Part shown: positions 1-8,407 of the stretch, in pieces
How positions within the stretch are numbered: the first letter of the stretch is position 1
How the letters are laid out: every line of letters begins with the position of its first letter
Assembly (NCBI GenBank): GCA_009845425.1
Contig: VXZQ01000009.1
Coordinates: forward strand, 62,001 to 126,000
Origin: Holophagales bacterium
GTDB lineage: Bacteria > Acidobacteriota > Thermoanaerobaculia > Multivoradales > Multivoraceae
Direction: 5' to 3'
DNA: 64,000 nt
Made by a program: the position numbers and the translations under genes
The notes under the pieces: generated by a model
What the model saw: the letters and a program-made list of their open reading frames with translations, nothing else
The model's database searches: none
What the model was told of the DNA's origin: nothing

Positions 1-1109
1 CCTGACAGGTACGGGATGAGGTCGACTCCGTCGAGACCGTAGCTCTCCACGTTCGGGACGCCCGCCAGGCTCGCAGACGTGGCGAAGAGGTCGAGCGAGC
101 TGATCGGGTGCTCGTAGACGGTGCCGGCTGGGATGCGGCCGGGGAAGCGCATCAGGAAGGGAACGCGGATGCCGCCCTCGTACAGGTTCCGCTTGTGGCC
201 GATCAGGGGGCTGTTGTGGATGCGCTCCGTGTCCTGCGTGGACATGGCCCCATTGTCGGAGGTGAAGATGACGAGCGTGTTGTCGGTCAGACCGTGTTCC
301 TCGAGCTTCGCCAGCACCATGCCGACCGCGTCGTCCAACGCGCTGACCATGCCGGCGTAGACGCGCCGGTACGGGTCGTCGAAGTCCGGGAAGCGCTGGT
401 AGTGCTCGTCCATCACCTGCATCGGGGCGTGGACCGCGTAGAAGGCGAGGTAGAGGAAGAAGGGCTTGTCCCTGTTGCGATCGATGAACTCGATCCCCTC
501 GCGGGCGAGTTGCGTGGTCTGGTACTCCTTCAGCACGTCCTCCTCGCGGCCCTTGAACATGGCGACGATGCGGTCCGGGTTCCCGCGGGTCACCGGCTTC
601 ATCTCCAGCGCGTGCGCGCCCGGCCAGCTCGGGTCGACGTAGTTCATGCCGGACGGCATGCCGTAGAAGGTGTCGAAGCCGCGGTCGAGGGGATGCAGGA
701 GCCGCCGCATGCCGAGCTGCCACTTGCCGATCGCCGCGTTGGTGTAGCCGGCGGTCTTCAGCGCGTCGGCGATCGTGCGGTGGTGAATGCCGAGCGTGCC
801 CCGGGCGGCGCCGATCGGCGGCACTGTCTGCGAGTTCAGCTCCTTGCCCCAGCGCTGTTGGTAGCGGCCCGTGATCAGTCCGTTGCGCGACGGGTTGCAG
901 ACCGGCGCGGTCATGTAACCCGAGACGAAGCGGACTCCCTGCTCACCGATCGAGTCGATGTGCGGGGTCGGGATGCTGGCGCCGCCGTAGGCCGAGACGG
1001 CGCCGTAGCCGAGGTCGTCGGCGAACAGGAGGACGATGTTCGGTGGATCCTCGGCGCCTGCAACCGCCGCCGGCAGAAACGTCAGGAGGACGGGTGCCAG
1101 TCTCTTCAT
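1..1109 (-). CDS. Sulfatase (formylglycine-dependent), C-terminus beyond window
   Basis: Secreted hydrolase of sulfate esters, substrate unknown. The ATG at 1109 opens a signal peptide (MKRLAPVLLTFLPAAVAGA). The first metal-binding pair follows in the LLFADDLGYG segment (Asp31-Asp32). The sulfatase signature CNPSR lies at residues 71-75; Cys71 would be matured to formylglycine by a separate enzyme not seen in this window. Further typical segments are GKWQLGMRR and a TSDNGA motif late in the visible part. About 369 residues are visible and no stop is reached, so the C-terminal third is missing. It is divergent from the PQQ dehydrogenase across about 74 bp. Family is secure; whether it attacks a polysaccharide, steroid or aryl sulfate cannot be read from sequence. 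Confidence 0.93.
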   Translation of the reverse strand, partial: MKRLAPVLLTFLPAAVAGAEDPPNIVLLFADDLGYGAVSAYGGASIPTPHIDSIGEQGVRFVSGYMTAPVCNPSRNGLITGRYQQRWGKELNSQTVPPIGAARGTLGIHHRTIADALKTAGYTNAAIGKWQLGMRRLLHPLDRGFDTFYGMPSGMNYVDPSWPGAHALEMKPVTRGNPDRIVAMFKGREEDVLKEYQTTQLAREGIEFIDRNRDKPFFLYLAFYAVHAPMQVMDEHYQRFPDFDDPYRRVYAGMVSALDDAVGMVLAKLEEHGLTDNTLVIFTSDNGAMSTQDTERIHNSPLIGHKRNLYEGGIRVPFLMRFPGRIPAGTVYEHPISSLDLFATSASLAGVPNVESYGLDGVDLIPYLS

Positions 1110-1183
1110 GGCCGCGCAGCCTTTCTACGGTCGGAGTTGCTCCCCGCAAGGATAGCGGCGGTCAGCGGGTACGATTCCGCGCC

Positions 1184-3223
1184 ATGCGACCTACCCGACG
1201 ACCCCTGGTTTCCCTGACCGGGGCACTGGCGGCGGCACTGCTGGCCGCGGCCTGCGGACCCACCGACGAAGACTGGCCCGTCTACCTCGGCGACTCCGGG
1301 CGGCAGCACTACAGCCCGCTGACCGAGATCGACCGGGACAACGTGAGCCGACTCGAGGTCGCGTGGGTCTACGACGCGGGAGAACCGCGGGGCCCCGGCG
1401 CCACGATGTACACGAGCCCCCTCGTCATCGACGGGGTGCTCTACGCGCTGTCGCCGAAGCTCGACGCGTTCGCCCTGAACGCCGCGACGGGCGAGGAACT
1501 CTGGCGCTCCGACCTGGAGCTTCCCGGAAACGCCCAGCGTGGACTCATGTGGTGGGAGGACGGCGCCGACCGCCGCCTCTTCTACACCCACGGCAAGGAC
1601 CTGATCGCGCTCGACGCCGCCGACGGCAGCCTGGTCGACGGCTTCGGCGACGGCGGCCTGGTCGACCTGACGCCGGACGTCGACCGCGCCGGCGTCATCT
1701 TCGTTACCGTGCCGGGCGTCGTCTTCGAAGACAAGCTGATCCTGGGTTTCTCGACGAACGAGGACGCGAACGCGTTCCCGGGTTCGATCCGGGCGTTCAG
1801 CGCGGTGGACGGCAGCCTGGTCTGGCAGTTCGACACGATTCCCAAGCCGGGCGACACCGGCTCCGGGACCTGGGCCGAAGGTTCGCTCGAACGGGCCGGC
1901 GGCGCCAACGTCTGGACCGGGATGGCGCTGGACGAGGAGCGCGGCATCCTGTTCGCACCGACCGGGTCGGCGACTCCCGACTTCTACGGCGCGAGCCGCC
2001 TCGGCGACAACCTGTTCTCCGACGCGCTGGTCGCCGTGGACGCGCGCACGGGCGAACTCAGGTGGCACTTCCAGGTCGTCCGCCATGACCTGTGGGACAA
2101 GGACAACCCGTCGCCACCGACCCTGGTCCGGCTCGAGCGCGACGGACGCACGATCGACGCGGTCGCGATCACGACGAAGACGGGGCAGCTCTACGTCTTC
2201 GACCGGGAGACCGGCGAGTCGATGTACCCGATCCACGAGATCGAGACGCCGATTCCGAGCACCCTGCCGGGCGAGGTGACGTCGCCGACGCAGCCGATGT
2301 CGGCTGTTGTGATCAGCCGGCAGGACTTCGAGATCACGAACCGCACGCCGGAGGCACGCGCCTTCGTCGAGGAGCGGATCAAGAACTGGGACCTCCGGCC
2401 CTGGGCGCCGCCGAAGGTCGGTACCGTCCTCTTCATGCCGTGGTACGACGGCGGCGGCGAGTGGGGCGGCTCGGCGTTCGATCCGGGCAGCAACCACCTG
2501 ATCGTCAACGCGAACGACGTCGCCGGCATCCTCGAACTGACCGAAGTGCCGGTCGGCTTCAGCCGCTACGGCACCTATGCGTTTCACTGCGGCCGTTGCC
2601 ACGGGCTGAAGCTCGAGGGCACCGACATGGGCGGCCCCCTGCTCGGCGTCGGCGACCGTCTGTCGCGCGGCGAGATGCGCCGGATCATCCGCGAAGGCAG
2701 CGGCCGCATGGAGGGTTTCGCGCACCTCAACCGGATCGAGCTGGGCGCGATCGAGGCCTACATCCTGTCGCCCGAGCCCGAGGAAGACGAGCCAAGGGGG
2801 GAACTCGCCTATGCCCTCGGCGGTTACGTCTATCTCCGCGACCACGAGAACCTGCCCGGCAACTCGCCACCCTGGGGGACGCTCAACTCGATCGACCTGG
2901 CGACCGGCGAGATCGCCTGGAAGGTCCCCTTCGGCGACTACCCCACGCACCCCGGCCTCGGCTTCGGCGCGGTGAACTACGGCGGACCGGTGGTGACCGC
3001 GTCGGGCCTCATCTTCATCGGAGCGACGCCGGACGAGATGTTCCGCGCCTACGACACGCGGAACGGCGAGATTCTCTGGGAGACGAAGCTGTCAGCCGCG
3101 GGCTACGCGACGCCGGCCGTCTACAGCGTGGACGGCAAGCAGTACGTCGTGATCGCCGCCGGCGGTGGCCGGACGGGCGGCCCTTCCGGCGGCGAGTACA
3201 TCGCCTTCAGCCTGCCGGAGTGA
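1184..3223 (+). CDS. PQQ-dependent dehydrogenase with internal cytochrome c domain, lipoprotein
   Basis: Periplasmic quinohaemoprotein that oxidises an alcohol or sugar and passes electrons through haem c. The ATG at 1184 is chosen because it begins a lipoprotein signal (MRPTRRPLVSLTGALAAALL) with lipobox AAAC, Cys24 as lipidation site. Tryptophan-rich propeller blades follow, with PQQ-family phrases such as WPVYLGDSGRQHYSPL and WHFQVVRHDLWDKD. A haem motif CGRCH sits at residues 469-473 with a GGPLLG and methionine-bearing stretch after it, then the last propeller blades resume to residue 679. The cytochrome domain is thus inserted inside the propeller rather than appended as in classical quinohaemoprotein alcohol dehydrogenases. 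Substrate is unknown. Confidence 0.9.
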   Translation: MRPTRRPLVSLTGALAAALLAAACGPTDEDWPVYLGDSGRQHYSPLTEIDRDNVSRLEVAWVYDAGEPRGPGATMYTSPLVIDGVLYALSPKLDAFALNAATGEELWRSDLELPGNAQRGLMWWEDGADRRLFYTHGKDLIALDAADGSLVDGFGDGGLVDLTPDVDRAGVIFVTVPGVVFEDKLILGFSTNEDANAFPGSIRAFSAVDGSLVWQFDTIPKPGDTGSGTWAEGSLERAGGANVWTGMALDEERGILFAPTGSATPDFYGASRLGDNLFSDALVAVDARTGELRWHFQVVRHDLWDKDNPSPPTLVRLERDGRTIDAVAITTKTGQLYVFDRETGESMYPIHEIETPIPSTLPGEVTSPTQPMSAVVISRQDFEITNRTPEARAFVEERIKNWDLRPWAPPKVGTVLFMPWYDGGGEWGGSAFDPGSNHLIVNANDVAGILELTEVPVGFSRYGTYAFHCGRCHGLKLEGTDMGGPLLGVGDRLSRGEMRRIIREGSGRMEGFAHLNRIELGAIEAYILSPEPEEDEPRGELAYALGGYVYLRDHENLPGNSPPWGTLNSIDLATGEIAWKVPFGDYPTHPGLGFGAVNYGGPVVTASGLIFIGATPDEMFRAYDTRNGEILWETKLSAAGYATPAVYSVDGKQYVVIAAGGGRTGGPSGGEYIAFSLPE

Positions 3224-3277
3224 TCGCCGCCAGACGGTGCGCCGGCACCTCTGGCCACTTTCCTCGGCAGAAACCTA

Positions 3278-3306
3278 TTGCATCCGGGGAAAAATGCGGC
3301 TATTTT
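3278..3306 (+). promoter_or_regulatory. Sigma-70-type promoter for the AAA-DUF4143 gene
   Basis: TTGCAT at 3278-3283, a 17-base spacer, then TATTTT at 3301-3306. The expected transcription start, about 7 bases after the -10 box, falls at or next to the ATG at 3313. No Shine-Dalgarno sequence lies between, so the mRNA is probably leaderless. The A/T-rich stretch stands out from its surroundings. Confidence 0.55.
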
Positions 3307-3312
3307 ACCCGC

Positions 3313-4470
3313 ATGTACGACCGACTGCTGGCTCCGGTTCTGCGCTCATCGCAGCGCAGCGCCCTTGTTCTCGGCCCCCGCCAGGTTGGCAAGTCGACCC
3401 TGCTGGCCACGCTCGAGCCGGACCTGGTCGTGAACCTGGCCGACCCGGGAGCATTTCGCGACTACGTAGCCCGGCCCGAGCGCCTCTCTCGGGAACTCGC
3501 CTCTGCGCCTGAGGACACGAAGACGGTGTTCCTGGACGAGGTGCAGCGCGTCCCGGCTTTGCTCGATGCCGTCCAGGTGCTGCTCGACCAGAAGCCGCCA
3601 CGTTTCCGGTTCCTCCTGTCCGGATCGAGCGCCCGCAGGCTACGCCGCGGACAGGCCAACCTGCTGCCGGGCCGGATCCACGTTCACTACATGCATCCGT
3701 TGCTTGTCACGGAACTCGGTTCAGACTTCGACCTGGACCGCGTGCTGGCCCACGGCAGTCTGCCGGGCATCTACTCGGAGACGGACGACGCGACCCGCGC
3801 GCTCGATCTCCGGAGCTATGTGGACACCTACCTGCGCGCCGAGATCCAGGCCGAGGCCCTGGTGCGCGACGTCGGCGGTTTCGCCCGCCTGCTTGACCTG
3901 GCGGCGGCCGCTTCGGGCCGCATCCTGAACCTGAACTCGCTGTGCAAGGACGCCGGCATCTCCTACGAGACCGCGAGGCGATATCTGGATGTCCTCGAGG
4001 ACACTCTGGTCGCCTTCCGCGTCCCGGCCTGGAGCGGCTCGGACCGATCGTCGCTGGTGCGCCATGGCAAGCTCTTCCTGTTCGACCTCGGCGTGCGGAA
4101 TGCCCTGCTCCGCCGGCCGCTCGATCGTCCGCTCGACGACGAGCGCGGCCTGCTGCTCGAGCACCTGGTGGCCTACGAGCTCCGCCGGCGCCTCGGAACC
4201 CTCTGGCCGGAAGCGGCGCTCTACCACTACCGCACCCGCCACGGCGCCGAGGTCGACTTCGTGCTGGAGGTGGGCAGGGAGCTGTGGGGAATCGAGGTCA
4301 AGGCCAGCCGGCGCGCGGACCGTTCCGTGCTTCGCGGTTTCCGCTCGCTGGCGCAGCGGACCGACCGCCTGAAACGCCGGATCGTCGTCTATCTGGGGGA
4401 CAGACCGCAACAGATCGACGGCGTGGAGGTCTTGCCGTTCGAGGAGTTCGCGGCAAGGCTTCCGGCGTAG
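3313..4470 (+). CDS. AAA ATPase with C-terminal DUF4143 domain
   Basis: A 385-residue P-loop ATPase of the AAA_14/DUF4143 family, whose cellular role is not settled. Walker A GPRQVGKST is at residues 21-29 and Walker B VFLDEVQRVP near 75-84, with a sensor-like FRFLLSGSSARRL after it. The C-terminal half carries the DUF4143 hallmarks: a winged-helix-like region (NLNSLCKDAGISYETARRYLDVLEDTL) is split here as NLNSLCKDAGIS then YETARRYLDVLEDTL, followed by FDLGVRNAL and a restriction-nuclease-like block with AEVDFVLE and EVKAS. It has its own promoter and is convergent with the large ATPase gene, 28 bp away. Families like this are often accessory and patchily distributed; defence or toxin-antitoxin roles are only suggestions. 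Confidence 0.88.
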   Translation: MYDRLLAPVLRSSQRSALVLGPRQVGKSTLLATLEPDLVVNLADPGAFRDYVARPERLSRELASAPEDTKTVFLDEVQRVPALLDAVQVLLDQKPPRFRFLLSGSSARRLRRGQANLLPGRIHVHYMHPLLVTELGSDFDLDRVLAHGSLPGIYSETDDATRALDLRSYVDTYLRAEIQAEALVRDVGGFARLLDLAAAASGRILNLNSLCKDAGISYETARRYLDVLEDTLVAFRVPAWSGSDRSSLVRHGKLFLFDLGVRNALLRRPLDRPLDDERGLLLEHLVAYELRRRLGTLWPEAALYHYRTRHGAEVDFVLEVGRELWGIEVKASRRADRSVLRGFRSLAQRTDRLKRRIVVYLGDRPQQIDGVEVLPFEEFAARLPA

Positions 4471-4498
4471 CGACGGACGCCACAAGCACTGATCAAGA

Positions 4499-7054
4499 TC
4501 AGGCCTTTCGCCTGGAGAACTCGCCAAGCCACTCGATCAGTGTCTGAAGATCTCGCTCCAGCACATCGGCTGTCACCGCAAGAACAGGTGCCTCCTCCGG
4601 CTGAGAATGCTCAGGAAACGAGTACTTCGTCATCATCTGGTCAATGAGATTGCAGTCCTCGATCCCCACTCTCGCCACAAGACGCAGCTTTCCTTTCGTG
4701 TTTATAGCCCTTCGACACCGCTTCACGACGTCCCCCAAGAGCACTTTCTCCACGATGTTCTCAAGTGTTATCCTGAGGTCTCGGCACAACTCTGCAGTTC
4801 GTGACCTCACGTCCTCGAGATTCCTAGCCGCCTCGGCCTTCCTGATGGCCGCTAGCCGCTCGTCCATCAGTTGATTCAGGGCCCGGTCGGGGCGCTGCGC
4901 CTCCAAGGGCGAGCCGCTCGGCACGCCGGCTCCCCACGAGGTTCGTTCCAAAGCACATACGTGCGGCGTGACACCGTTCGCGGATGCCGACTCGCTCAAC
5001 GCCATCATGAACGGAAGACGGTGCGTGAACACGATGACTTGTCGAGTAGCAGCGAGCTCAACCAGTCGATCAGCAACTTTCTCTTCATGCTCCTGGTCCA
5101 GCGAGGACATGGGGTCGTCGAATACAAAGGGTACATTCCGATCCTCGGCCAGGAAGTCCGCGAAGCACGCGGCAAGCGACACGATTCGCTTCTCGCCGTC
5201 GCTCAGTACTGCCGCGGTCTTGTGTAAAGAGTCGGTCTTCAGAACGAGCTCGTGTAGAACTCGACCCTTGGTAGCCCGACTCTTGACCATCTCGACGCGA
5301 AGGTAGTCGGCGCCGAAGCGCGCAAGCTCGGACCTGAAACGGTCTCCGAAGGCCTGGGTCACGAGCTTCTCTGACAGCTTCGCCGCCTGCAGGGACAACC
5401 CAGTCGTACGAGTGAGTTTCCTGGCATCGTCCAAACTTGCGATGGCACGAAGGCGCTCGACTTCCTCAACGACCGCCGGTTGTTGCTGCGCAAGCCATTG
5501 CCGCATCGCCAGTTCGGCCCTCTCGCGTGCCAGTTCCTCAAAGTCCACACCTTGTGCGTCCCGGTCAAACGCCTGGAGTTGGCGCTCTGCCTCGACCAGG
5601 GAACGCTCCAGTGCCCTGATGACGGTTCCGTCCCTCTTCAGGGAGGCGAACTCCGCGGAAGCGTCCCGGAAGGCTCTCAACCTCGGTCGGAGGGCTTCCG
5701 CGTACTCGAGGACCCTCTCACGGAGTCTCTCGTCACCGACTCCGGCCCGGTCCAAGCACTCTTCGACTTCCTCTGCGGACGGGAGTATCGGGAGCGCCTC
5801 GACGATCCTCTGAACGTCTCCCTCGGCACCGCAAGCCACCGCTTCCAGGTCCCCTCTGACGACCCCATCAAAGGAGGTCAACCGTTCGGCTGCTTCGGCA
5901 TCAAGACGCTGCTGGCATAGGGGACAATGAGCATTCGCATCAACGACTGGAAACGCGACGCCTGGATACGCCTCCATCTCAGAGTACTCCCGCGCTACCG
6001 TCCAGAGCCGCCGCCAGTACTCAGAGCCAACGCCCTTAAGGGGGGCTCCCTTTGAGACCCTGCTTGCCCGGTCAACGGCCTCCTGTCGACTCGTGGCGGC
6101 CTTCTTGCGTGCCCCCTCCAGCAGTCGATACGAAGCCTCTGAAAGGCCCTCACTCGCGTCCTCCAGAAGGCACTTCAACGCTTGAAGCGCCCGTACCGTC
6201 CCGCGTTGTGCCGCGACTCTCTGCTTCGGATCCACCCCCGAGAGGCGGAGATTCAGGCGCTCTAAACGCCTCTCGTCCTCCGGTTTCCAGGCACAGTGCC
6301 GGTCCACCTCCTCGGGGGTTGTAGATGACTGCAGTTCCCCCAGCCACTGCCCGGTTGCTGTCTCACCGTACGCTGGCGGAATCCTCGGGAGTCTGGAGGG
6401 GATGGATCGCTGTTCAGCGGCCAGGGCTTCACGAACAAGGTCGCACACTTCAACCAAGCGCCGCAGCAACGCCAGCTGCGGCGGCTCGTAGACGGTTTCG
6501 TGTTCACGGTTGATGTAAACACGCTCACAGGCCTGGTCGAAGACCGCGACTGGCTTCAGTTCGGCGATAGGTCCATCGTCAGGCGACCATTCGACCTGTC
6601 TGCGTTCCCCGTTCTCGTCGAAGCTGACTTTGCAGCTTTGACTCTCGGACCGCGCCTCAAAGACATGCGGAAGCAGCTCTCTGCGGGCTCCCGCGTCGCA
6701 CACATGCTTCAGCAACCTCATGTAACCGGATTTTCCGGCACCGTTCCTGCCGTACACGATCGACAGTGGCTTCGAGCCAAACGTCAGTTTGTTGCCGGAC
6801 ACTAGAGCATTGATGCCCACCACATTCTCGATCGATCTCAACTGCAGAGAAGCGGAGGCGCTCGACGTGGTCCCGCTGACAAGAGCCTCCCGTTCTTCGA
6901 GCGTCGGCGCAAGTGTCCCCTTCGCCTCTCGCTTGCATAGTTCAACCAGCGCCTCACGGTCGCGGTCCGAAAGCTCATCAGCCGCGTGTAACCGGCGAGC
7001 AGCCTCCTGCAGCCATCGAGGCTGTTTACTCAGCCATGCGTTCAGTTCAACCAT
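4499..7054 (-). CDS. RloC/AAA_13-like SMC-type ATPase with candidate anticodon-nuclease C-terminus
   Basis: 851 residues. Walker A GRNGAGKS is at 102-109, followed by two coiled-coil arms separated by a zinc-hook-like CPLC (377-380). The ABC signature LSDGEKR is at 617-623, Walker B VPFVFDDPMSSLD at 641-653, and a switch histidine occurs in VFTHR. This layout and length match RloC, a wobble-nucleotide-excising tRNase (COG4694). The C-terminal helix carries RITLE (Arg761, Glu765) with His816 downstream; Arg-x3-Glu...His is the catalytic triad pattern described for PrrC/RloC, though the Glu-His distance is longer than in PrrC. ATG 7054 is chosen over the TTG three bases upstream because GGAGG sits 6 bases before it. 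Base composition is lower in GC than neighbours (33 of 60 G+C at 4681-4740, against 44 of 60 at 8461-8520), suggesting transfer. Confidence 0.75.
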   Translation of the reverse strand: MVELNAWLSKQPRWLQEAARRLHAADELSDRDREALVELCKREAKGTLAPTLEEREALVSGTTSSASASLQLRSIENVVGINALVSGNKLTFGSKPLSIVYGRNGAGKSGYMRLLKHVCDAGARRELLPHVFEARSESQSCKVSFDENGERRQVEWSPDDGPIAELKPVAVFDQACERVYINREHETVYEPPQLALLRRLVEVCDLVREALAAEQRSIPSRLPRIPPAYGETATGQWLGELQSSTTPEEVDRHCAWKPEDERRLERLNLRLSGVDPKQRVAAQRGTVRALQALKCLLEDASEGLSEASYRLLEGARKKAATSRQEAVDRASRVSKGAPLKGVGSEYWRRLWTVAREYSEMEAYPGVAFPVVDANAHCPLCQQRLDAEAAERLTSFDGVVRGDLEAVACGAEGDVQRIVEALPILPSAEEVEECLDRAGVGDERLRERVLEYAEALRPRLRAFRDASAEFASLKRDGTVIRALERSLVEAERQLQAFDRDAQGVDFEELARERAELAMRQWLAQQQPAVVEEVERLRAIASLDDARKLTRTTGLSLQAAKLSEKLVTQAFGDRFRSELARFGADYLRVEMVKSRATKGRVLHELVLKTDSLHKTAAVLSDGEKRIVSLAACFADFLAEDRNVPFVFDDPMSSLDQEHEEKVADRLVELAATRQVIVFTHRLPFMMALSESASANGVTPHVCALERTSWGAGVPSGSPLEAQRPDRALNQLMDERLAAIRKAEAARNLEDVRSRTAELCRDLRITLENIVEKVLLGDVVKRCRRAINTKGKLRLVARVGIEDCNLIDQMMTKYSFPEHSQPEEAPVLAVTADVLERDLQTLIEWLGEFSRRKA

Positions 7055-7105
7055 CAACGTCCTCCGTACCGCGATCGAGCCGAAGCCCCTGAGGAGCGAC
7101 TCTAC

Positions 7106-7120
7106 CTAGCTTCGTGCTAG
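7106..7120. promoter_or_regulatory. Small perfect dyad upstream of the RloC-like gene
   Basis: CTAGC-TTCGT-GCTAG, a 5-bp perfect inverted repeat with a 5-base spacer, 52 bp upstream of the ATG at 7054. It could be an operator or a small hairpin in the leader. I see no convincing -35/-10 pair beside it, so function is a guess. Confidence 0.25.
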
Positions 7121-7211
7121 CGCAGCTCCGCCGGCGCGGACGCAACAACTCTCCGGCGGTCCGCTCGCCAGCGGTCGCTAGGGAGTTGATTGACGGCCGC
7201 AGTAGCCCCGG

Positions 7212-8279
7212 TCACCACGCCATGCCGTGGCGGCGCAGGAAATCGAGCAGCAGCTCGACGGTCGCATCGCCTTCCTTCGCCATGTTCGGGAGGATCGAGT
7301 TGTGGGTGCGGTCAACGAGCCACTCGAACTCGACTTCGGCGCCCGCGGCCTCCATCGCCTCGAACATCTCGACGTTCTGCGTACGGCGCGTCTCGGTGTC
7401 GCCGTCGGCGACGGTGATCAGCATCGGCGGCAAGCCGGACTCGACGTAGCGGATCGGCGAGGCTTCCCGGACGAGTTCCGGGTCGGCACGCCAGGTCAGG
7501 AGGTGACGCTCGCGGCCGGCGCGCTCGGCGTTCATCAGGCCCGTGATCGGCAGCGATGCGCGGATGTGGCGCAGGCCAAGGCCGCGCGCTTCGAGGTAGC
7601 GGCCGTCGACGGACAGGAGGGCGGCGATGTGGCCTCCGGCGGAGCCGCCCGAGACAGCGATCCGTTCCGGGTCGCCGCCGTAGTCACGGATGTGGTCCCA
7701 CGCCCAGCGGAAGGCGAGGGCGGCGTCTTCGACGTAGGCGGGGTAGGCGTACTCGGGCGACAGCCGGTAGTTCGGCGCCGCGACCAGGTAACCGAGCGAA
7801 GCGAACCGCGGCCCCAGTTCGGTCAGCGTCGCCTTGTCGCCGTTGTAGAGCCCGCCGCCGTGGAAGAAGAGGATGACGGGGTGCGGACCGTCGCCGGACG
7901 GAATGTAGACGTCGAGCTTGCCACGGCCGCCCGCGTACTCGGGGCCGTCGGCGTACTCGAGGTTCCGGACGATCCGGATTCCGTTCGTGGTGTCCTCGGC
8001 GAAGTCCCAATTGTCGGGGCCGCGCCGGGTCTTCCGGCCGCGGCCGGCGCCGCCCTTCCCGATCGCGTCGAGTTCCTCGGCTGAGAGGATGCCGTCGTCG
8101 TCGGCGTCGAGCGCGAAGAGGAGGACGCGCCTGGCCTGGGAGGGGAGTTCGGATGACGTCAGAGCGCCGTCGGCGTCGGAGTCCAGGGCGGCGACGAGCG
8201 GTGACGGGGTATCGGTCTGCGCCGGGCTCGGCGCCGGCAGGAGGGCCAAGGTCAGAACGGAGGTGAACGCACGGATCAT
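7212..8279 (-). CDS. Secreted alpha/beta-hydrolase (HSL/BD-FAE-like esterase) with N-terminal EF-hand pair
   Basis: A 355-residue exported esterase. The signal peptide covers about residues 1-20 (ends PSPAQ). Two canonical EF-hand loops follow: DSDADGALTSSE (33-44) and DADDDGILSAEE (58-69), predicting calcium binding. The hydrolase domain begins near residue 100: oxyanion motif HGGG at 140-143, nucleophile Ser213 in GGSAGG, Asp292 or Asp294 in VADGDTE and His326 in RTHN. This is the architecture of acetyl-xylan-type or carboxylic-ester hydrolases (COG0657). It lies on the minus strand 157 bp upstream of the RloC-like gene and downstream of transketolase, with a three-hairpin repeat in the gap. 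Substrate unknown. Confidence 0.88.
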   Translation of the reverse strand: MIRAFTSVLTLALLPAPSPAQTDTPSPLVAALDSDADGALTSSELPSQARRVLLFALDADDDGILSAEELDAIGKGGAGRGRKTRRGPDNWDFAEDTTNGIRIVRNLEYADGPEYAGGRGKLDVYIPSGDGPHPVILFFHGGGLYNGDKATLTELGPRFASLGYLVAAPNYRLSPEYAYPAYVEDAALAFRWAWDHIRDYGGDPERIAVSGGSAGGHIAALLSVDGRYLEARGLGLRHIRASLPITGLMNAERAGRERHLLTWRADPELVREASPIRYVESGLPPMLITVADGDTETRRTQNVEMFEAMEAAGAEVEFEWLVDRTHNSILPNMAKEGDATVELLLDFLRRHGMAW

Positions 8280-8310
8280 CCGAGCTTCGATGGTAACGCG
8301 GCCAAGAGGA

Positions 8311-8385
8311 GCCGGCCTAGCGGCCGGCGCGTGGATCTGGCCGCCTACGGCGGCGGCGGGTCAGAAGACCCGCGCACCCAGAGAG
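8311..8385. repeat. Three-hairpin intergenic repeat, copy C
   Basis: Between transketolase and the esterase. Three palindromes in a row: GCCGGCC-TAGC-GGCCGGC (8311-8328), GCCGCC-TAC-GGCGGC (8340-8354) and CGGGTC-AGAA-GACCCG (8357-8372), followed by CGCGCACCCAGAGAG. The 40 bases from 8341 match 33123-33162 at 37 positions. The 16-mer at 8370-8385 recurs reverse-complemented at 49392-49407. Confidence 0.85.
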
Positions 8386-8407
8386 CCGCACCGACAGTGG
8401 GCGACGA

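Noticed and set aside
1106..2950. 614-residue frame antisense to the PQQ dehydrogenase
   Set aside because: No motif, no ribosome site, and codon-position GC pattern follows the plus-strand gene.
4471..4498. Bidirectional terminator between the two ATPase genes
   Set aside because: Only a TGATC-AA-GATCA palindrome is present; the stem is too short and no T-run follows.
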